A stretch of 64,000 nt of DNA from Psychroflexus montanilacus (GTDB taxonomy: Bacteria; Bacteroidota; Bacteroidia; Flavobacteriales; Flavobacteriaceae), in assembly GCF_020164535.1 (NCBI RefSeq), contig NZ_JAIQZC010000005.1:124001-188000 (forward strand). The letters are read 5' to 3'. The notes beneath the pieces are model-generated. The model did not search any database. It had not been told where the DNA came from and saw nothing but the letters and a program-made list of their open reading frames with translations. The translations under genes were made by a program, and so were the position numbers. Shown one piece after another: positions 8,202-17,591 of this stretch (positions are counted from its first letter, which is position 1; every line of letters begins with the position of its first letter).

Positions 8202-8984
8202 TTACGCTAGTTTGGTAAACATCTTTTCCATTTTTTCTTCTTCTTCTCTGGCCAGTTCTTGATCTACAAGAATCCTACCACTGTGCTCATCGATGATCAC
8301 TTTACGTCTTGCAGCAATTTCTACTTGAACTTGTGGTGGAATAGTAAAGAACGAACCTCCAGAAGCACCTCTTTCAATCGTTACTACAGCCATTCCGTTT
8401 TTCACGTTATTGCGAATTCTCGTGTAGGCTTTTACTAATCGCTCTTCGATGTCTTTCTTGAATTTTTCAGACTTTTCAGTCAAAGCAGTTTCTTCTTTTT
8501 CAGTTTCTTTTAAAATATTGTCAAGCTCAGATTTTTTATGATCCAGGTGATTTTGTCTTTCTGCTAATTTTTCTTTCGTCTCTTCAATCACAGCTGTTTT
8601 ATGCTCTATCTGAGCACTAAACTCACGGATGTGTTTTTGAGCTAACTCAATTTCCAATTCCTGAAACTCTATCTCTTTGGTCAAAGCATCAAACTCTCTG
8701 TTATTTCTAACATTGTCTTGTTGCCCTTTGTATTTCTTGATCATAGCTTCAGCCTCCACTATGAACTGCTTTTTGTCCTTGATCTTCTCTTCAGTAACCG
8801 TAAGATCAGACTCTAGCTTTTCTATTCTTTTGGTAAGTCCTGCAACTTCATCTTCCAAATCTTCAACTTCAAGAGGTAGTTCACCTCGCATATTTCTTAT
8901 TTCGTCAATACGTGAGTCTATTAGTTGTAAATCGTATAGAGCTCTTAACTTTTGCTCTACGGTAACCTCTTTTTTCTTTGCCAT
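8202..8984 (-). CDS. Coiled-coil protein of the C4 zinc-ribbon family with the zinc cysteines lost
   Basis: About 260 residues: a short N-terminal head (LRALYDLQLIDSRIDEIRNM), a long antiparallel coiled coil (roughly residues 20-185) and a small C-terminal domain. Family members usually have a CxxC...CxxC ribbon around xxGGxFxxIPPQ and EHxGRIL. Here the positions read RGASGGSFFTIPPQ and DEHSGRILVD, with no cysteine at all, so zinc cannot be bound in the usual way. Function is unknown; proposed roles for the family include nucleic-acid or scaffold interactions. The ATG at 8984 lies 2 bases after the nif3 stop, indicating co-translation. Confidence 0.85.
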   Translation of the reverse strand: MAKKKEVTVEQKLRALYDLQLIDSRIDEIRNMRGELPLEVEDLEDEVAGLTKRIEKLESDLTVTEEKIKDKKQFIVEAEAMIKKYKGQQDNVRNNREFDALTKEIEFQELEIELAQKHIREFSAQIEHKTAVIEETKEKLAERQNHLDHKKSELDNILKETEKEETALTEKSEKFKKDIEERLVKAYTRIRNNVKNGMAVVTIERGASGGSFFTIPPQVQVEIAARRKVIIDEHSGRILVDQELAREEEEKMEKMFTKLA

Positions 8985-8986
8985 AA

Positions 8987-10081
8987 TCAATAGTATTGAA
9001 TTGGATTGGTATTAATATTAGATAAAACGAGTGCAAAATTAGGGAATTTTTTCGTAAGATAAGCATGTATTAAATCTTTTGTATACTGCTCACTCTCATA
9101 ATGACCGATGTCAGCCAAAATGATCTGGTTTTCAGCTTTGTAGAAGTCGTGGTATTTCAAGTCGGCAGTGATATATAAGTCAGCTTTTGCAGCTTTGGCC
9201 TTATCAATGGCAAATGCGCCGCTTCCTCCAAGCACTGCAATACGATGGATTGGACGATCATTAAGTTCAGAATGCCGTATGACTTTCGTTTTGAAAACCT
9301 CTTTGATGTATGATAAAACTTCTGTGATTCCTAGCGGAACTTCCAGCTCTCCAACCATCCCGATTCCTCTGTGCTGATCGTTGTTTTCCAATGTTTCTAC
9401 CTCGTAAGCTACTTCTTCATAAGGATGACTTTCAAAAAGAGCTTTTAGAATTTTTGATTGTAGGTGTGCTGAAAACGTTAAGTTGATTTGAATTTCCTTT
9501 TCAAACTGGGTTTTACCTGGCTCGCCTAGCCTTGGGTTTGAGTTTTCATTTCCGTTGAAAGTGCCTATGCCTTCAATGTTGAAACTGCACAAGTCGTAAT
9601 TCCCAATACTGCCACCGCCAGCTTCAAACAAAGCATTTCTTACCTCTTCAACGTTGGCTTTGGGGACGTAAGTCGTCAATTTTTTGATGGTTTTTGGCTT
9701 AGGAATTAAAACGGAAGTATTCATCAATCCCAATTTTTCACAAATCATAGCGTTGACGCCGTTGGAAACGTTATCCAAAGCGGTATGTATGGCATAAATG
9801 GCGATATCGTGTTTTATGGCTTTGTGTACTACTCGCTCTACGTATGTTTTATTGTTTAACTTTTTAAGACCAGAAAATACGATAGGATGGAAGCTAATGA
9901 TCAAGTTACATCTGTTTTCAATAGCTTCATCCACAACAGATTCCAGAGCGTCCAGAGTAATCAAGGCGCCAGTGACCTCCATGCTTTTTTCGCCAATCAA
10001 TAAACCGGTGTTGTCAAAATCTTCAGCATAATAAGATGGTGAAAGTTCTTCGATGGCTTTAATAAAATCGTTTACAATCAT
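8987..10081 (-). CDS. Nif3-like dinuclear metal-centre protein (GTP cyclohydrolase I type 2 family)
   Basis: The 364-residue long form of the Nif3/YbgI family. Metal-ligand motifs are present at both ends: SFHPIVFSGLK and HTALD in the N-terminal half, and DIGHYESE near the C-terminus. Between them, about residues 125-245, sits the PII/CutA-like insertion typical of the long form. Family members form hexameric toroids with two metals per subunit; their biochemical role is still debated. It is the first gene of a two-gene operon with the coiled-coil protein and is divergent from lpxK. Confidence 0.93.
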   Translation of the reverse strand: MIVNDFIKAIEELSPSYYAEDFDNTGLLIGEKSMEVTGALITLDALESVVDEAIENRCNLIISFHPIVFSGLKKLNNKTYVERVVHKAIKHDIAIYAIHTALDNVSNGVNAMICEKLGLMNTSVLIPKPKTIKKLTTYVPKANVEEVRNALFEAGGGSIGNYDLCSFNIEGIGTFNGNENSNPRLGEPGKTQFEKEIQINLTFSAHLQSKILKALFESHPYEEVAYEVETLENNDQHRGIGMVGELEVPLGITEVLSYIKEVFKTKVIRHSELNDRPIHRIAVLGGSGAFAIDKAKAAKADLYITADLKYHDFYKAENQIILADIGHYESEQYTKDLIHAYLTKKFPNFALVLSNINTNPIQYY

Positions 10082-10130
10082 TTGGAAATTTGTTTAAAAC
10101 TCTAAATTTAAAAATTATAATTTCGCAGTC

Positions 10131-11129
10131 ATGAAATACTTGAGATATTTCCTCTTCCCATTTTCTGTCGTATACGGCTGTATTATGTCTGTGCGCAATT
10201 TTTTCTACAACGTTAATATCTTTGAGTCCAAGTCTTACGCTGTTCCCATCATTTGTGTTGGCAACTTGAACACTGGCGGTACCGGCAAATCGCCTATGAT
10301 AGAGCTCTTGATCCGTACCTTAAAAGATAATTACCAATTGGCAACGCTGAGCCGTGGTTATAAACGAACCACGAGCGGATTTTTGGAAGTAGAAACTCAT
10401 CATACTACTGCAGAAGTAGGGGATGAGCCTCTTCAGTTCAAAACTAATTTTCCCGAAATTAACGTAGCTGTAGATGCCAATCGCCGACGCGGCATTTCAA
10501 AGCTACTTAAAACCTACCCGAAACTAGACCTCATTTTACTGGACGATGCCTTTCAGCATAGAAAGGTGAAACCAGACTTTACTCTTCTATTAACGACCTA
10601 CGGCGACTTGTATACCAAAGATTTTGTCTTGCCCACAGGAAACCTAAGAGAATTCCAATCTGGCGCCAAACGGGCTCAACTTATTATAGTAACCAAATGT
10701 CCGGCATCACTCTCAATAGAAGAGAAAAAAATAATATTCAGGCAACTTAAACCAAAACCTCACCAAAGACTCTTGTTCTCTACCATTCTTTATTCTGAAT
10801 TTGTTACAAGTAAGACTAGTAAGGAAAAGTTGGCTAGCTTCAATGATTTCACTTTGGTCACAGGCATCGCTAATCCAAAACCACTGGTGATTCATCTGAA
10901 GTCTTTGAATAAAAATTTTGATCACATTCGGTTTCCAGATCATCATGAGTTTTCCGAAAGTGAGCTTAAGTCCCTTCAAAAGAAATCAAAGATCTTGACC
11001 ACTCAAAAAGATTATATGCGATTGAAGTCCAAATTGTCAACAGATCAGTTGTACTTCCTGCCTATAGAAACTCAGATTTTGAATCAACCAGAACTACTTG
11101 AAAAGTACCTAAAGGATTATTTACCATAG
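10131..11129 (+). CDS. lpxK: Tetraacyldisaccharide 4'-kinase
   Basis: Phosphorylates the 4' position of the lipid A disaccharide at the inner membrane, the sixth step of the Raetz pathway. The 332-residue protein has an N-terminal hydrophobic segment, the Walker A loop GNLNTGGTGKSP near residues 42-53, the family DDAFQHRKV block and the C-terminal TTQKDYMRLK. Normal length for the family. It is separated from nif3 by a 49-base divergent region. Confidence 0.95.
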   Translation: MKYLRYFLFPFSVVYGCIMSVRNFFYNVNIFESKSYAVPIICVGNLNTGGTGKSPMIELLIRTLKDNYQLATLSRGYKRTTSGFLEVETHHTTAEVGDEPLQFKTNFPEINVAVDANRRRGISKLLKTYPKLDLILLDDAFQHRKVKPDFTLLLTTYGDLYTKDFVLPTGNLREFQSGAKRAQLIIVTKCPASLSIEEKKIIFRQLKPKPHQRLLFSTILYSEFVTSKTSKEKLASFNDFTLVTGIANPKPLVIHLKSLNKNFDHIRFPDHHEFSESELKSLQKKSKILTTQKDYMRLKSKLSTDQLYFLPIETQILNQPELLEKYLKDYLP

Positions 11130-11166
11130 GTCTTTAAAATATTGCTTTAATAATTCATTTATTTGT

Positions 11167-11196
11167 TTGTGTAATATAATCTTTTAGTTAAATTTG
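11167..11196 (+). promoter_or_regulatory. Promoter of rpmE2
   Basis: TTG (11167-11169), exactly 19 bases, then TAAATTTG (11189-11196): a full match to the Bacteroidota consensus. The start codon is 32 bases downstream. Confidence 0.7.
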
Positions 11197-11228
11197 CAAC
11201 CTGAAATAAAATTAGTAAAGACGTTACG

Positions 11229-11489
11229 ATGAAAAAAGGAATACATCCAGAAAATTATAGATTAGTAGCATTCAAAGATATGTCTAACGATGATGTATTT
11301 TTAACTAAGTCTACTGCTCAAACTAAAGAAACTATCGAAGTAGATGGTAACGAATATCCTTTAATTAAGCTTGAGATCTCAAGAAGCTCTCATCCTTTTT
11401 ACACTGGAAAAACTAAACTTGTAGACAGTGCTGGACGTATTGATAAGTTCAAGAACAAGTACAAGAAATTCAAGAAAGAAGAAAAATAA
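11229..11489 (+). CDS. rpmE2: 50S ribosomal protein L31, type B
   Basis: The 86-residue protein opens with [19 protein letters not shown] and contains [11 protein letters not shown], both diagnostic for L31. It lacks the CxxC pairs of zinc-binding L31, so it is the zinc-independent type B. It has its own promoter and terminator. Confidence 0.96.
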   Translation: MKKGIHPENYRLVAFKDMSNDDVFLTKSTAQTKETIEVDGNEYPLIKLEISRSSHPFYTGKTKLVDSAGRIDKFKNKYKKFKKEEK

Positions 11490-11511
11490 GTTTTACGCTT
11501 TATAATAGTTC

Positions 11512-11539
11512 AAAGCCTTCCTTCTTGGAAGGCTTTTTT
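11512..11539 (+). terminator. Terminator of rpmE2
   Basis: AAAGCCTTCC, the loop TTCTT and GGAAGGCTTT are followed by three further T residues. Confidence 0.9.
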
Positions 11540-11560
11540 ATGTCAACTATTTTTAATCAT

Positions 11561-11594
11561 AAAAAAGCCTTGAGAAATAAATCTCAAGGCTTTT
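11561..11594 (-). terminator. Terminator of icd
   Basis: A 13-bp stem (AAAAGCCTTGAGA / TCTCAAGGCTTTT) with a six-base loop. On the minus strand it is followed by T residues, just after the icd stop. Confidence 0.88.
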
Positions 11595-11617
11595 AGTATT
11601 ATGCTATTAATTAAAAA

Positions 11618-13846
11618 TTACCTCTCGTCTACAATAGCATTTAAAGTAGCACTTGGTCTCATTTTCTTAGTCACCAACTCTTCGTCAGGAAAGAAATAAC
11701 CGTTTATTTCTTGAGAACTACCTTGAGCATTCAGTAATTCTTCATTTATTTTGGTTTCGTTTTCTTCAAGGTATTTAGCTACCTTTTCAAATTCAGATTT
11801 TAAGCTGCTATCCTCATTTTGTTCTGCAAGTGCTTTAGCCCAATACAGAGCCAGGTAGAAATGAGTACCTCTATTGTCAATTTCATTCACTTTTCTTGAA
11901 GGTGATTTATCATTCTTCAAGTATTGACTATTAGCAGCATTCAATGTTTTAGCAATTACCTTTGCTTTTTCATTGTTGGTTTTATCTGCAATGTCTTCAA
12001 TAGAAACCGCTAACGCTAGGAATTCACCTAAAGAATCCCATCTCAAGTGGCCTTCTTTGACAAATTGCTGGACGTGTTTTGGAGCAGACCCACCAGCACC
12101 AGTTTCATACAAACCACCACCAGCTAGAAGTGGAACGATGGACAGCATCTTGGCACTAGTTCCCAGTTCCAAAATAGGGAACAAGTCAGTTAAGTAATCT
12201 CTCAAAACATTACCTGTTACCGAAATGGTGTCTTTTCCAGCTTTCACTCTTTCCAGCGAGTACTGCATAGCCTCTTTAGGGCTCATGATTTGAACATCAA
12301 TCCCGTTTAAGTCATGATCCTTGAGGTATAAATTTACTTTTTTGATAAGGTTCGTATCGTGAGCTCTGTTCTCATCAAGCCAAAATATAGCCGGATTCCC
12401 GGTATTTTTTGCTCTTCTTACAGCAAGTCCTACCCAATCTTTAATAGGTAAATCTTTGGTTTGACACATTCTCCAGATGTCTCCTTCTTCAACTTCGTGA
12501 GATATCAAGGCATGACCTTCCTGGTCTAGAACATCAACACGTCCATTTTTAGGAATGATAAACGTTTTATCATGAGAACCATATTCTTCGGCCTTCTTGG
12601 CCATCAAACCTACATTGGAAACATTTCCCATGGTTTTAACGTCAAAGGCACCGTGTTTTTGGCAGAAATCAATGACTTGTTGGTAAATTCCAGCATAACT
12701 TCTGTCTGGAATCACTGCTTTCATGTCTTGAGTTTCATCGTTTTTGTTCCACATTTGCCCACCAGACTTCATGGCAGCTGGCATGGATGCATCAATAATA
12801 ACATCACTAGGAACGTGCAAATTGGTAATTCCTTTGGAAGAATCTACCATGGCAAGATCTGCTTTCTGCTCGTAAACAGCCTCCAGGTCTTTCAGGATAG
12901 CATCAGACTTTTCTTTTGGTAATTTTGATATTTTATTATAAACATCTCCAAGTCCATTGGTAGGATCTACACCAATTTCTTTAAATTCCGCTTTATATTT
13001 ATTGAATACTTCTTCAAAAAAGACAGTAACTGCATGACCAAAGATAACAGGGTCTGACACCTTCATCATGGTAGCCTTCAAATGAATGGAAAACAACACG
13101 CCTTTGTCTTTAGCGTCTTTAATTTCTTCAGCAAGAAATTTTCTCAATGCTTTTGTATTCATTACAGAAGCATCAATGACTTCGTTTTTTTCTAAAGGAG
13201 TTGATTCTTTAAGGACTGTTCTGTTTCCATTTTCGTCGGAATGTACAATTTTAACATTGTCCTCTTTTCCTAAAACAATCGATTTTTCACTACCATAAAA
13301 ATCACCTTCAGACATGGCTGATACATGAGATTTAGAATCTTTACTCCATTCTGCAAGTTTGTGTGGGTGAGCTTGTGCGTATTCTTTCACAGGCTGGGCG
13401 ACACGACGGTCTGAGTTTCCTTCTCTTAGTACTGGGTTCACAGCACTACCAAGAACTTTGGCATATCTGTTTTTAATTTTTTCTTCCCCTTCGTTTTTAG
13501 GACTCTCAGGATAAGCAGGAACTTTATATCCTTTGTCTTGAAGTTCTTTAATAGCTGCTGTCAGTTGTGGTACAGAAGCACTTATATTTGGAAGTTTTAT
13601 GATATTAGCTTCAGGAGTTTTTGCAAGCTTTCCTAAGTAAGCAAGATTATCGTTTACTTTTTGATCATCTGTAAGATAGTCATTGAAATTAGAAAGAATT
13701 CTCGCTGCAAGAGATATGTCTTTTGACTCGATATTAATGCCCGCACTTTCAGTAAAGCGTCTTACAATAGGTAAAAAAGAATAGGTCGCTAAAGCTGGCG
13801 CTTCATCTGTTTTGGTATAAATGATTTTAGTACTTTGATCTCCCAT
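11618..13846 (-). CDS. icd: NADP-dependent isocitrate dehydrogenase, monomeric type
   Basis: Oxidatively decarboxylates isocitrate to 2-oxoglutarate in the TCA cycle with NADP. Length (742 residues) and sequence blocks are those of the monomeric IDH-II family, not the common 420-residue dimer: [20 protein letters not shown] at the N-terminus, [49 protein letters not shown]-like text and [19 protein letters not shown]. The monomeric form is common in marine bacteria. A TATATTTG box lies about 45 bases upstream. It would supply NADPH during growth on acetate. Confidence 0.96.
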   Translation of the reverse strand: MGDQSTKIIYTKTDEAPALATYSFLPIVRRFTESAGINIESKDISLAARILSNFNDYLTDDQKVNDNLAYLGKLAKTPEANIIKLPNISASVPQLTAAIKELQDKGYKVPAYPESPKNEGEEKIKNRYAKVLGSAVNPVLREGNSDRRVAQPVKEYAQAHPHKLAEWSKDSKSHVSAMSEGDFYGSEKSIVLGKEDNVKIVHSDENGNRTVLKESTPLEKNEVIDASVMNTKALRKFLAEEIKDAKDKGVLFSIHLKATMMKVSDPVIFGHAVTVFFEEVFNKYKAEFKEIGVDPTNGLGDVYNKISKLPKEKSDAILKDLEAVYEQKADLAMVDSSKGITNLHVPSDVIIDASMPAAMKSGGQMWNKNDETQDMKAVIPDRSYAGIYQQVIDFCQKHGAFDVKTMGNVSNVGLMAKKAEEYGSHDKTFIIPKNGRVDVLDQEGHALISHEVEEGDIWRMCQTKDLPIKDWVGLAVRRAKNTGNPAIFWLDENRAHDTNLIKKVNLYLKDHDLNGIDVQIMSPKEAMQYSLERVKAGKDTISVTGNVLRDYLTDLFPILELGTSAKMLSIVPLLAGGGLYETGAGGSAPKHVQQFVKEGHLRWDSLGEFLALAVSIEDIADKTNNEKAKVIAKTLNAANSQYLKNDKSPSRKVNEIDNRGTHFYLALYWAKALAEQNEDSSLKSEFEKVAKYLEENETKINEELLNAQGSSQEINGYFFPDEELVTKKMRPSATLNAIVDER

Positions 13847-13891
13847 GTGTTAGTATTTATTTTTGAATTAATTATATAAAATTGAACCTTT

Positions 13892-13899
13892 CAAATATA
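13892..13899 (-). promoter_or_regulatory. Putative -7 box of icd
   Basis: On the minus strand TATATTTG matches TAnnTTTG, 45 bases before the icd ATG. No matching TTG element is seen 19 bases upstream, so confidence is moderate. Confidence 0.4.
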
Positions 13900-13953
13900 A
13901 AGATTAAGCTTATAAAAACCTTGCTGTACAGGTTATAACCCTGTTAAAAACGG

Positions 13954-13984
13954 AAAAACCTTCTATCAAATTTGATAGAAGGTT
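13954..13984 (-). terminator. Terminator of rplS
   Basis: A 28-bp perfect palindrome with arms AACCTTCTATCAAA and TTTGATAGAAGGTT, followed on the minus strand by five T residues. It lies 22 bases past the rplS stop. Confidence 0.8.
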
Positions 13985-14006
13985 CTCTTTTTTTCGAAAA
14001 TAGAAC

Positions 14007-14357
14007 TTAATTTGTTCTCTTTTCTTTAATTCTTGCTTTCTTACCTGTAAGATTTCTGAAGTAATAAATTCTGGCACGTCTAACGCTACCTCTTTTATTA
14101 ATTTCAATTTTTTGAATTGCAGGCATATTGATAGGGAATATTTTTTCAACTCCTACCGTACCACTCATTTTACGAATGGTAAATGTCTTTGAAGCGCCAG
14201 AACCTTTCACTTGTATCACTACCCCTTTAAAGAACTGTGTACGTGTTTTCTGGCCCTCTTTAATTTCGTAGTAAACTGTGATTGTATCACCAGAAGAAAA
14301 TTTTGGAAAATCTTTCTTTTCTACAAATTCGTCTTGAACAAACTTTACTAAATCCAT
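14007..14357 (-). CDS. rplS: 50S ribosomal protein L19
   Basis: The 116-residue protein has the L19 landmarks: FSSGDTITVYYEIKEG, RTQFFKGVVIQVKG, TFTIRKMSGTVGVEKIFPIN and RRARIYYFRNLTGKKARIKE. L19 sits at the interface of the subunits. It lies 108 bases downstream of trmD, the usual neighbour in the rpsP-rimM-trmD-rplS operon, but rpsP and rimM are absent here and an excellent promoter sits in the gap. Confidence 0.97.
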   Translation of the reverse strand: MDLVKFVQDEFVEKKDFPKFSSGDTITVYYEIKEGQKTRTQFFKGVVIQVKGSGASKTFTIRKMSGTVGVEKIFPINMPAIQKIEINKRGSVRRARIYYFRNLTGKKARIKEKRTN

Positions 14358-14425
14358 TTTATTTTAGTTTTTCTATTACCCAAACCAACATTCACGGATC
14401 TCGTCAGAGGTTGATTTAGAGACTG

Positions 14426-14455
14426 CAAAAGTAAACAAAAATTATAATTATACAA
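14426..14455 (-). promoter_or_regulatory. Promoter of rplS
   Basis: On the minus strand: TTG (14453-14455), exactly 19 bases, TACTTTTG (14426-14433) followed by C. A full consensus match placed between trmD and rplS, so rplS can be transcribed independently. The leader would be about 60 bases. Confidence 0.7.
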
Positions 14456-14465
14456 GTAGGATGTT

Positions 14466-15143
14466 TTATTCTTGCAACAAATCTGGTCTTCGCTCTTTTG
14501 TTCTCTCTAATGCTTTGTCATCTCGCCAGTTATCAATTTTTTGCTGATGACCGCTAAGTAATATTTCTGGTACTTCTAAGCCCTTATAGTTGGCAGGTCT
14601 TGTATAAATAGGCGGGGAAAGTAAATTGTCCTGAAAGGCATCTGTCAATGCTGAAGTTTCATTGCCTAAAACACCGGGAATTAATCTTATAATAGAGTCA
14701 CATAATACAGCAGCAGCAAGTTCACCCCCAGAAAGAACATAATCACCAATTGAGATTTCTTTAGTTATGAATAGTTCCCTTACTCTTTGATCCACTCCTT
14801 TGTAATGACCACAGAGCATGATCAAATTTCCTTTAAGGGATAATGAATTAGCCATATTTTGATTCAACACATCACCATCTGGAGTAAGGTAAATAACTTC
14901 ATCGTAGTCTCTTTCGGCTTTCAATTTTGAAATACATTTGTCTATGGGCTCTACCATCATCACCATTCCTGCACCTCCGCCATACTGATAGTCGTCGATT
15001 TGCTTATAGCTGGAAGTGGTGTAATCTCGTAAGTTGTGGAAATGAATTTCTACCAGATCTTTTTCTATAGCTCGTTTTAGTATCGAGGCTTCAAAAGGAC
15101 TCTTCAATAAGTCTGGGACAACTGTAATGATATCTATTCTCAT
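14466..15143 (-). CDS. trmD: tRNA (guanine(37)-N1)-methyltransferase
   Basis: Methylates G37 next to the anticodon to prevent +1 frameshifting. The 225-residue SPOUT-fold protein shows the knot and SAM-site motifs: [35 protein letters not shown] and [14 protein letters not shown], and ends with the substrate-binding [13 protein letters not shown] region. It lies upstream of rplS in the same direction. Confidence 0.97.
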   Translation of the reverse strand: MRIDIITVVPDLLKSPFEASILKRAIEKDLVEIHFHNLRDYTTSSYKQIDDYQYGGGAGMVMMVEPIDKCISKLKAERDYDEVIYLTPDGDVLNQNMANSLSLKGNLIMLCGHYKGVDQRVRELFITKEISIGDYVLSGGELAAAVLCDSIIRLIPGVLGNETSALTDAFQDNLLSPPIYTRPANYKGLEVPEILLSGHQQKIDNWRDDKALERTKERRPDLLQE

Positions 15144-15212
15144 GAAATTTTCTAAACGGTAGTTGTGTTACACCCAAATAGGAGAGATGAAAGTTTATAA
15201 ATGAATCAGATA

Positions 15213-15821
15213 CTACTGATTTCCTTTATTTAATTTCTGGTTTTTATTCTTTTCATCCTGTAGTTGTCTGCCTAATTTTTGTTGTTTTTCCAGAGCAATA
15301 CGCTTGTAGTTTTCGTAATCTGCATCAAGATTTTTAAGGTTTTGCTTGGCTTCTTTGGTCAAAAGATTACTTCTGTTAAATTTAAAAATAAAAAATAATA
15401 ATAAAATAACAAGCACACCTATAATAGACCAAACTAAGGCATTGTATGCAGATTTGGTAAGTGACATTCCAAGAAATTGGATCTCGTCCTTTTCATTTTG
15501 AAGATCTGTCAATTCAGTATTCAAACCTGATAATTCTTTTTTCAAAGATTGGACCTGAGCGTCTTGGGATTGAATGCTATCGTTTAATTCAGAAATTTCA
15601 GCAGTCAAAAGCTCAAATTCTGTAAACACTTTTTTGATTGCAGCATTGATTTCAACCTTTTCAATCACTTTATACTGTTGGTAATTATTAGATTTGTCAA
15701 CAACAGTTCTAAGGTCTTCGATAGCTGAAGGCTTATCTGATTGCTCTTCGGCCGAGGTATCTTGTGCAGAACACAAGCCTGAGAAAAACAAAGCAACTAT
15801 AAGAAAGTGTATAGATTTCAT
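15213..15821 (-). CDS. Membrane-anchored coiled-coil protein of unknown function, next to trmD
   Basis: About 202 residues from the ATG at 15821, chosen because it opens directly into a signal-like hydrophobic stretch (IHFLIVALFFSGLCSAQ); the frame extends 17 codons further upstream without merit. Features in order: cleavable signal to about residue 19, an acidic linker, a coiled coil (about 75-115, ELNDSIQSQDAQVQSLKKEL), one membrane helix (about 128-150, VWSIIGVLVILLLFFIF) and a second, basic coiled coil at the C-terminus. Similar proteins beside trmD in Flavobacteriia are sometimes misnamed tRNA methyltransferase; nothing here is an enzyme domain. A promoter-like box lies 17 bases upstream. 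Confidence 0.75.
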   Translation of the reverse strand: MKSIHFLIVALFFSGLCSAQDTSAEEQSDKPSAIEDLRTVVDKSNNYQQYKVIEKVEINAAIKKVFTEFELLTAEISELNDSIQSQDAQVQSLKKELSGLNTELTDLQNEKDEIQFLGMSLTKSAYNALVWSIIGVLVILLLFFIFKFNRSNLLTKEAKQNLKNLDADYENYKRIALEKQQKLGRQLQDEKNKNQKLNKGNQ

Positions 15822-15838
15822 AAAACTAGAATTTACAA

Positions 15839-15872
15839 CAAAAGTATTTAAAATGCATGTAATACTAGTCAA
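15839..15872 (-). promoter_or_regulatory. Putative promoter of the coiled-coil gene
   Basis: On the minus strand: TTG (15870-15872), a 23-base spacer, TACTTTTG (15839-15846). The -7 box is exact; the spacer is at the long end of the usual range. Confidence 0.5.
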
Positions 15873-15883
15873 ATTGAAAAAAT

Positions 15884-15911
15884 AAAAATCCTTAAGAAAT
15901 TAAGGATTTTT
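15884..15911 (-). terminator. Terminator of the GAPDH gene
   Basis: AAAAATCCTTAA, a GAAA loop (plus strand) and TTAAGGATTTTT form a 12-bp stem directly after the GAPDH stop at 15917. Confidence 0.8.
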
Positions 15912-15916
15912 GTGTT

Positions 15917-17365
15917 TTAATAATATGTAAACCGTCTTACATTGGAAACATACTTGGCAAGTCGTATCACTTGATGGCTATAGCCAAATTCATTATCGTA
16001 CCAGATGTAAAGAACGACAGAATTGGTTTGATCATCTGTAATGGTTGCATGACTATCAAATATAGCTGGAGCCGAAACCCCTACAATATCAGATGATACA
16101 AGTTCATTGTTTATAGAGTATTTGATTTGCTCTACCAAATCTCCATTGAGCGCTGCTTCTTTTATGATGTTGTTCAGTTCTTCTTTTGACGTTTTAGTCT
16201 TTAAATTCAAATTTAAGATGGCCAGCGACCCGTTGGGAACAGGGACACGAATAGCATTAGAGGTTAATTTATCCTCCAATTGAGGAAGCGCTTTAGCAAC
16301 TGCCTTTCCAGCTCCTGTTTCTGTGATGACCATATTAAGTGCAGCTGCTCGTCCTCTTCGGTATTTGCTATGCATGTTGTCAACCAGATTTTGATCATTG
16401 GTATAGGCGTGAATAGTTTCCAGGTGGCCGTGCTCAATCCCGAAATGGTCTTCCATTGCTTTTAATACAGGTGTGATCGCATTTGTCGTACATGAAGCAG
16501 CCGAAAAAATAGAATGTTTCTTTATATCGTATTCTTTGTGATTTACCCCGTGAACAATATTAGGAATACCTTTGCCTGGAGCCGTCAGCAATACTTTATC
16601 TGCGCCTTTCGATTGAAGGTGTCTCTTTAGTGCTTCTTCGTCTCTGAATGCTCCCGTATTATCAATAATTAAAGCTTTTTTAATGCCATAAACTGTATAA
16701 TCTATATCCTCAGGTTTATTGGCAGAAATTAATTTTACAGTAGTATCATTGATAATCAAGGCTGAATTTTCAACATCAATTTGAACAGTACCATTAAAAT
16801 CAGCGTGAATGGAATCGTTCTTCAGAAGTGAAGCTCTTTTTTCCAAAATTTCCTGAGTGATTTCGCCTCTGGTTACTATGGCTCTTAGTCTCAACTGATT
16901 TCCTTTTCCTGTTTTGGCCATCAATTCTCTAGCAATAAGCCGGCCAATTCTTCCAAAACCATAAAGCACTACATCCTTTGGTGTAATGGAATTAAAATGT
17001 TCTGCGTCTTTGAGTTTGTTGGAAAGGAAGCTCATCACGTTTTGATCTTTATTTCCATTTTGGAGGTATTCAAATGTGAGTTTACCAATGTCCAATTTGG
17101 AAGGAGGAAGGTTTAAATTTTTGATACCTTCTGCTACTTCAGTGGAATCGAAAATGGAAATAGGTTTATCCACAAATTTTCCTGCATATTCATGAAGTTT
17201 CAAAATCTCACCTACGTTCTTATTGATAAGTGAATTTCTGAATAACACGAGTTCGATAGATTTTTCATACCAAAGGTCGTTAACAATACTGATGAACTTT
17301 ACGGAAGCACGACGTCTGTCGGCCTGAAAAGAAAGTTCCTTTTCATAAACTTGAGATGGATTCAT
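15917..17365 (-). CDS. gap: Glyceraldehyde-3-phosphate dehydrogenase, long form
   Basis: The C-terminal 350 residues are a full GAPDH: an NAD-binding start YGFGRIGRLIARELM, the active site SAASCTTNAITP with C292, TIHAYTNDQNLVDNMH and the C-terminal WYDNEFGYSHQVIRLA. About 125 residues precede the Rossmann fold (LYEKS, HEYAGKFVDKPISIF and similar text). Standard GAPDH is about 335 residues, so at 482 this is the long form found in Bacteroidota. Whether it runs glycolytically or gluconeogenically cannot be read here; the neighbourhood gives no further glycolytic gene. Confidence 0.93.
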   Translation of the reverse strand: MNPSQVYEKELSFQADRRRASVKFISIVNDLWYEKSIELVLFRNSLINKNVGEILKLHEYAGKFVDKPISIFDSTEVAEGIKNLNLPPSKLDIGKLTFEYLQNGNKDQNVMSFLSNKLKDAEHFNSITPKDVVLYGFGRIGRLIARELMAKTGKGNQLRLRAIVTRGEITQEILEKRASLLKNDSIHADFNGTVQIDVENSALIINDTTVKLISANKPEDIDYTVYGIKKALIIDNTGAFRDEEALKRHLQSKGADKVLLTAPGKGIPNIVHGVNHKEYDIKKHSIFSAASCTTNAITPVLKAMEDHFGIEHGHLETIHAYTNDQNLVDNMHSKYRRGRAAALNMVITETGAGKAVAKALPQLEDKLTSNAIRVPVPNGSLAILNLNLKTKTSKEELNNIIKEAALNGDLVEQIKYSINNELVSSDIVGVSAPAIFDSHATITDDQTNSVVLYIWYDNEFGYSHQVIRLAKYVSNVRRFTYY

Positions 17366-17395
17366 TACGAAATTGAATTTTTAAAAATTTTTCGG

Positions 17396-17403
17396 CAAAA
17401 GTA
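17396..17403 (-). promoter_or_regulatory. Putative -7 box of gap
   Basis: On the minus strand TACTTTTG followed by CC, an exact match 30 bases before the start codon. No good TTG element is visible at the standard distance. Confidence 0.45.
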
Positions 17404-17530
17404 TAAAACTCAAACGTTTTCGTAAGTCCTTTTTTGGAGAAAATGCTCAAAGATTTTTATTCTTTTTCAGCTGGAAATAATTGTGATCATCGAATCGTAA
17501 AATCCTAGTTAATATTTCTATAGTTAAGTA

Positions 17531-17560
17531 TTGTAAATCAGAAAATTCAAAATACTTTTG
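17531..17560 (+). promoter_or_regulatory. Promoter of marC
   Basis: TTG (17531-17533), exactly 19 bases, TACTTTTG (17553-17560) followed by C: a full consensus match 31 bases before the ATG. Confidence 0.7.
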
Positions 17561-17591
17561 CAATTTTTAATTTGATTATAAATTACTAATA

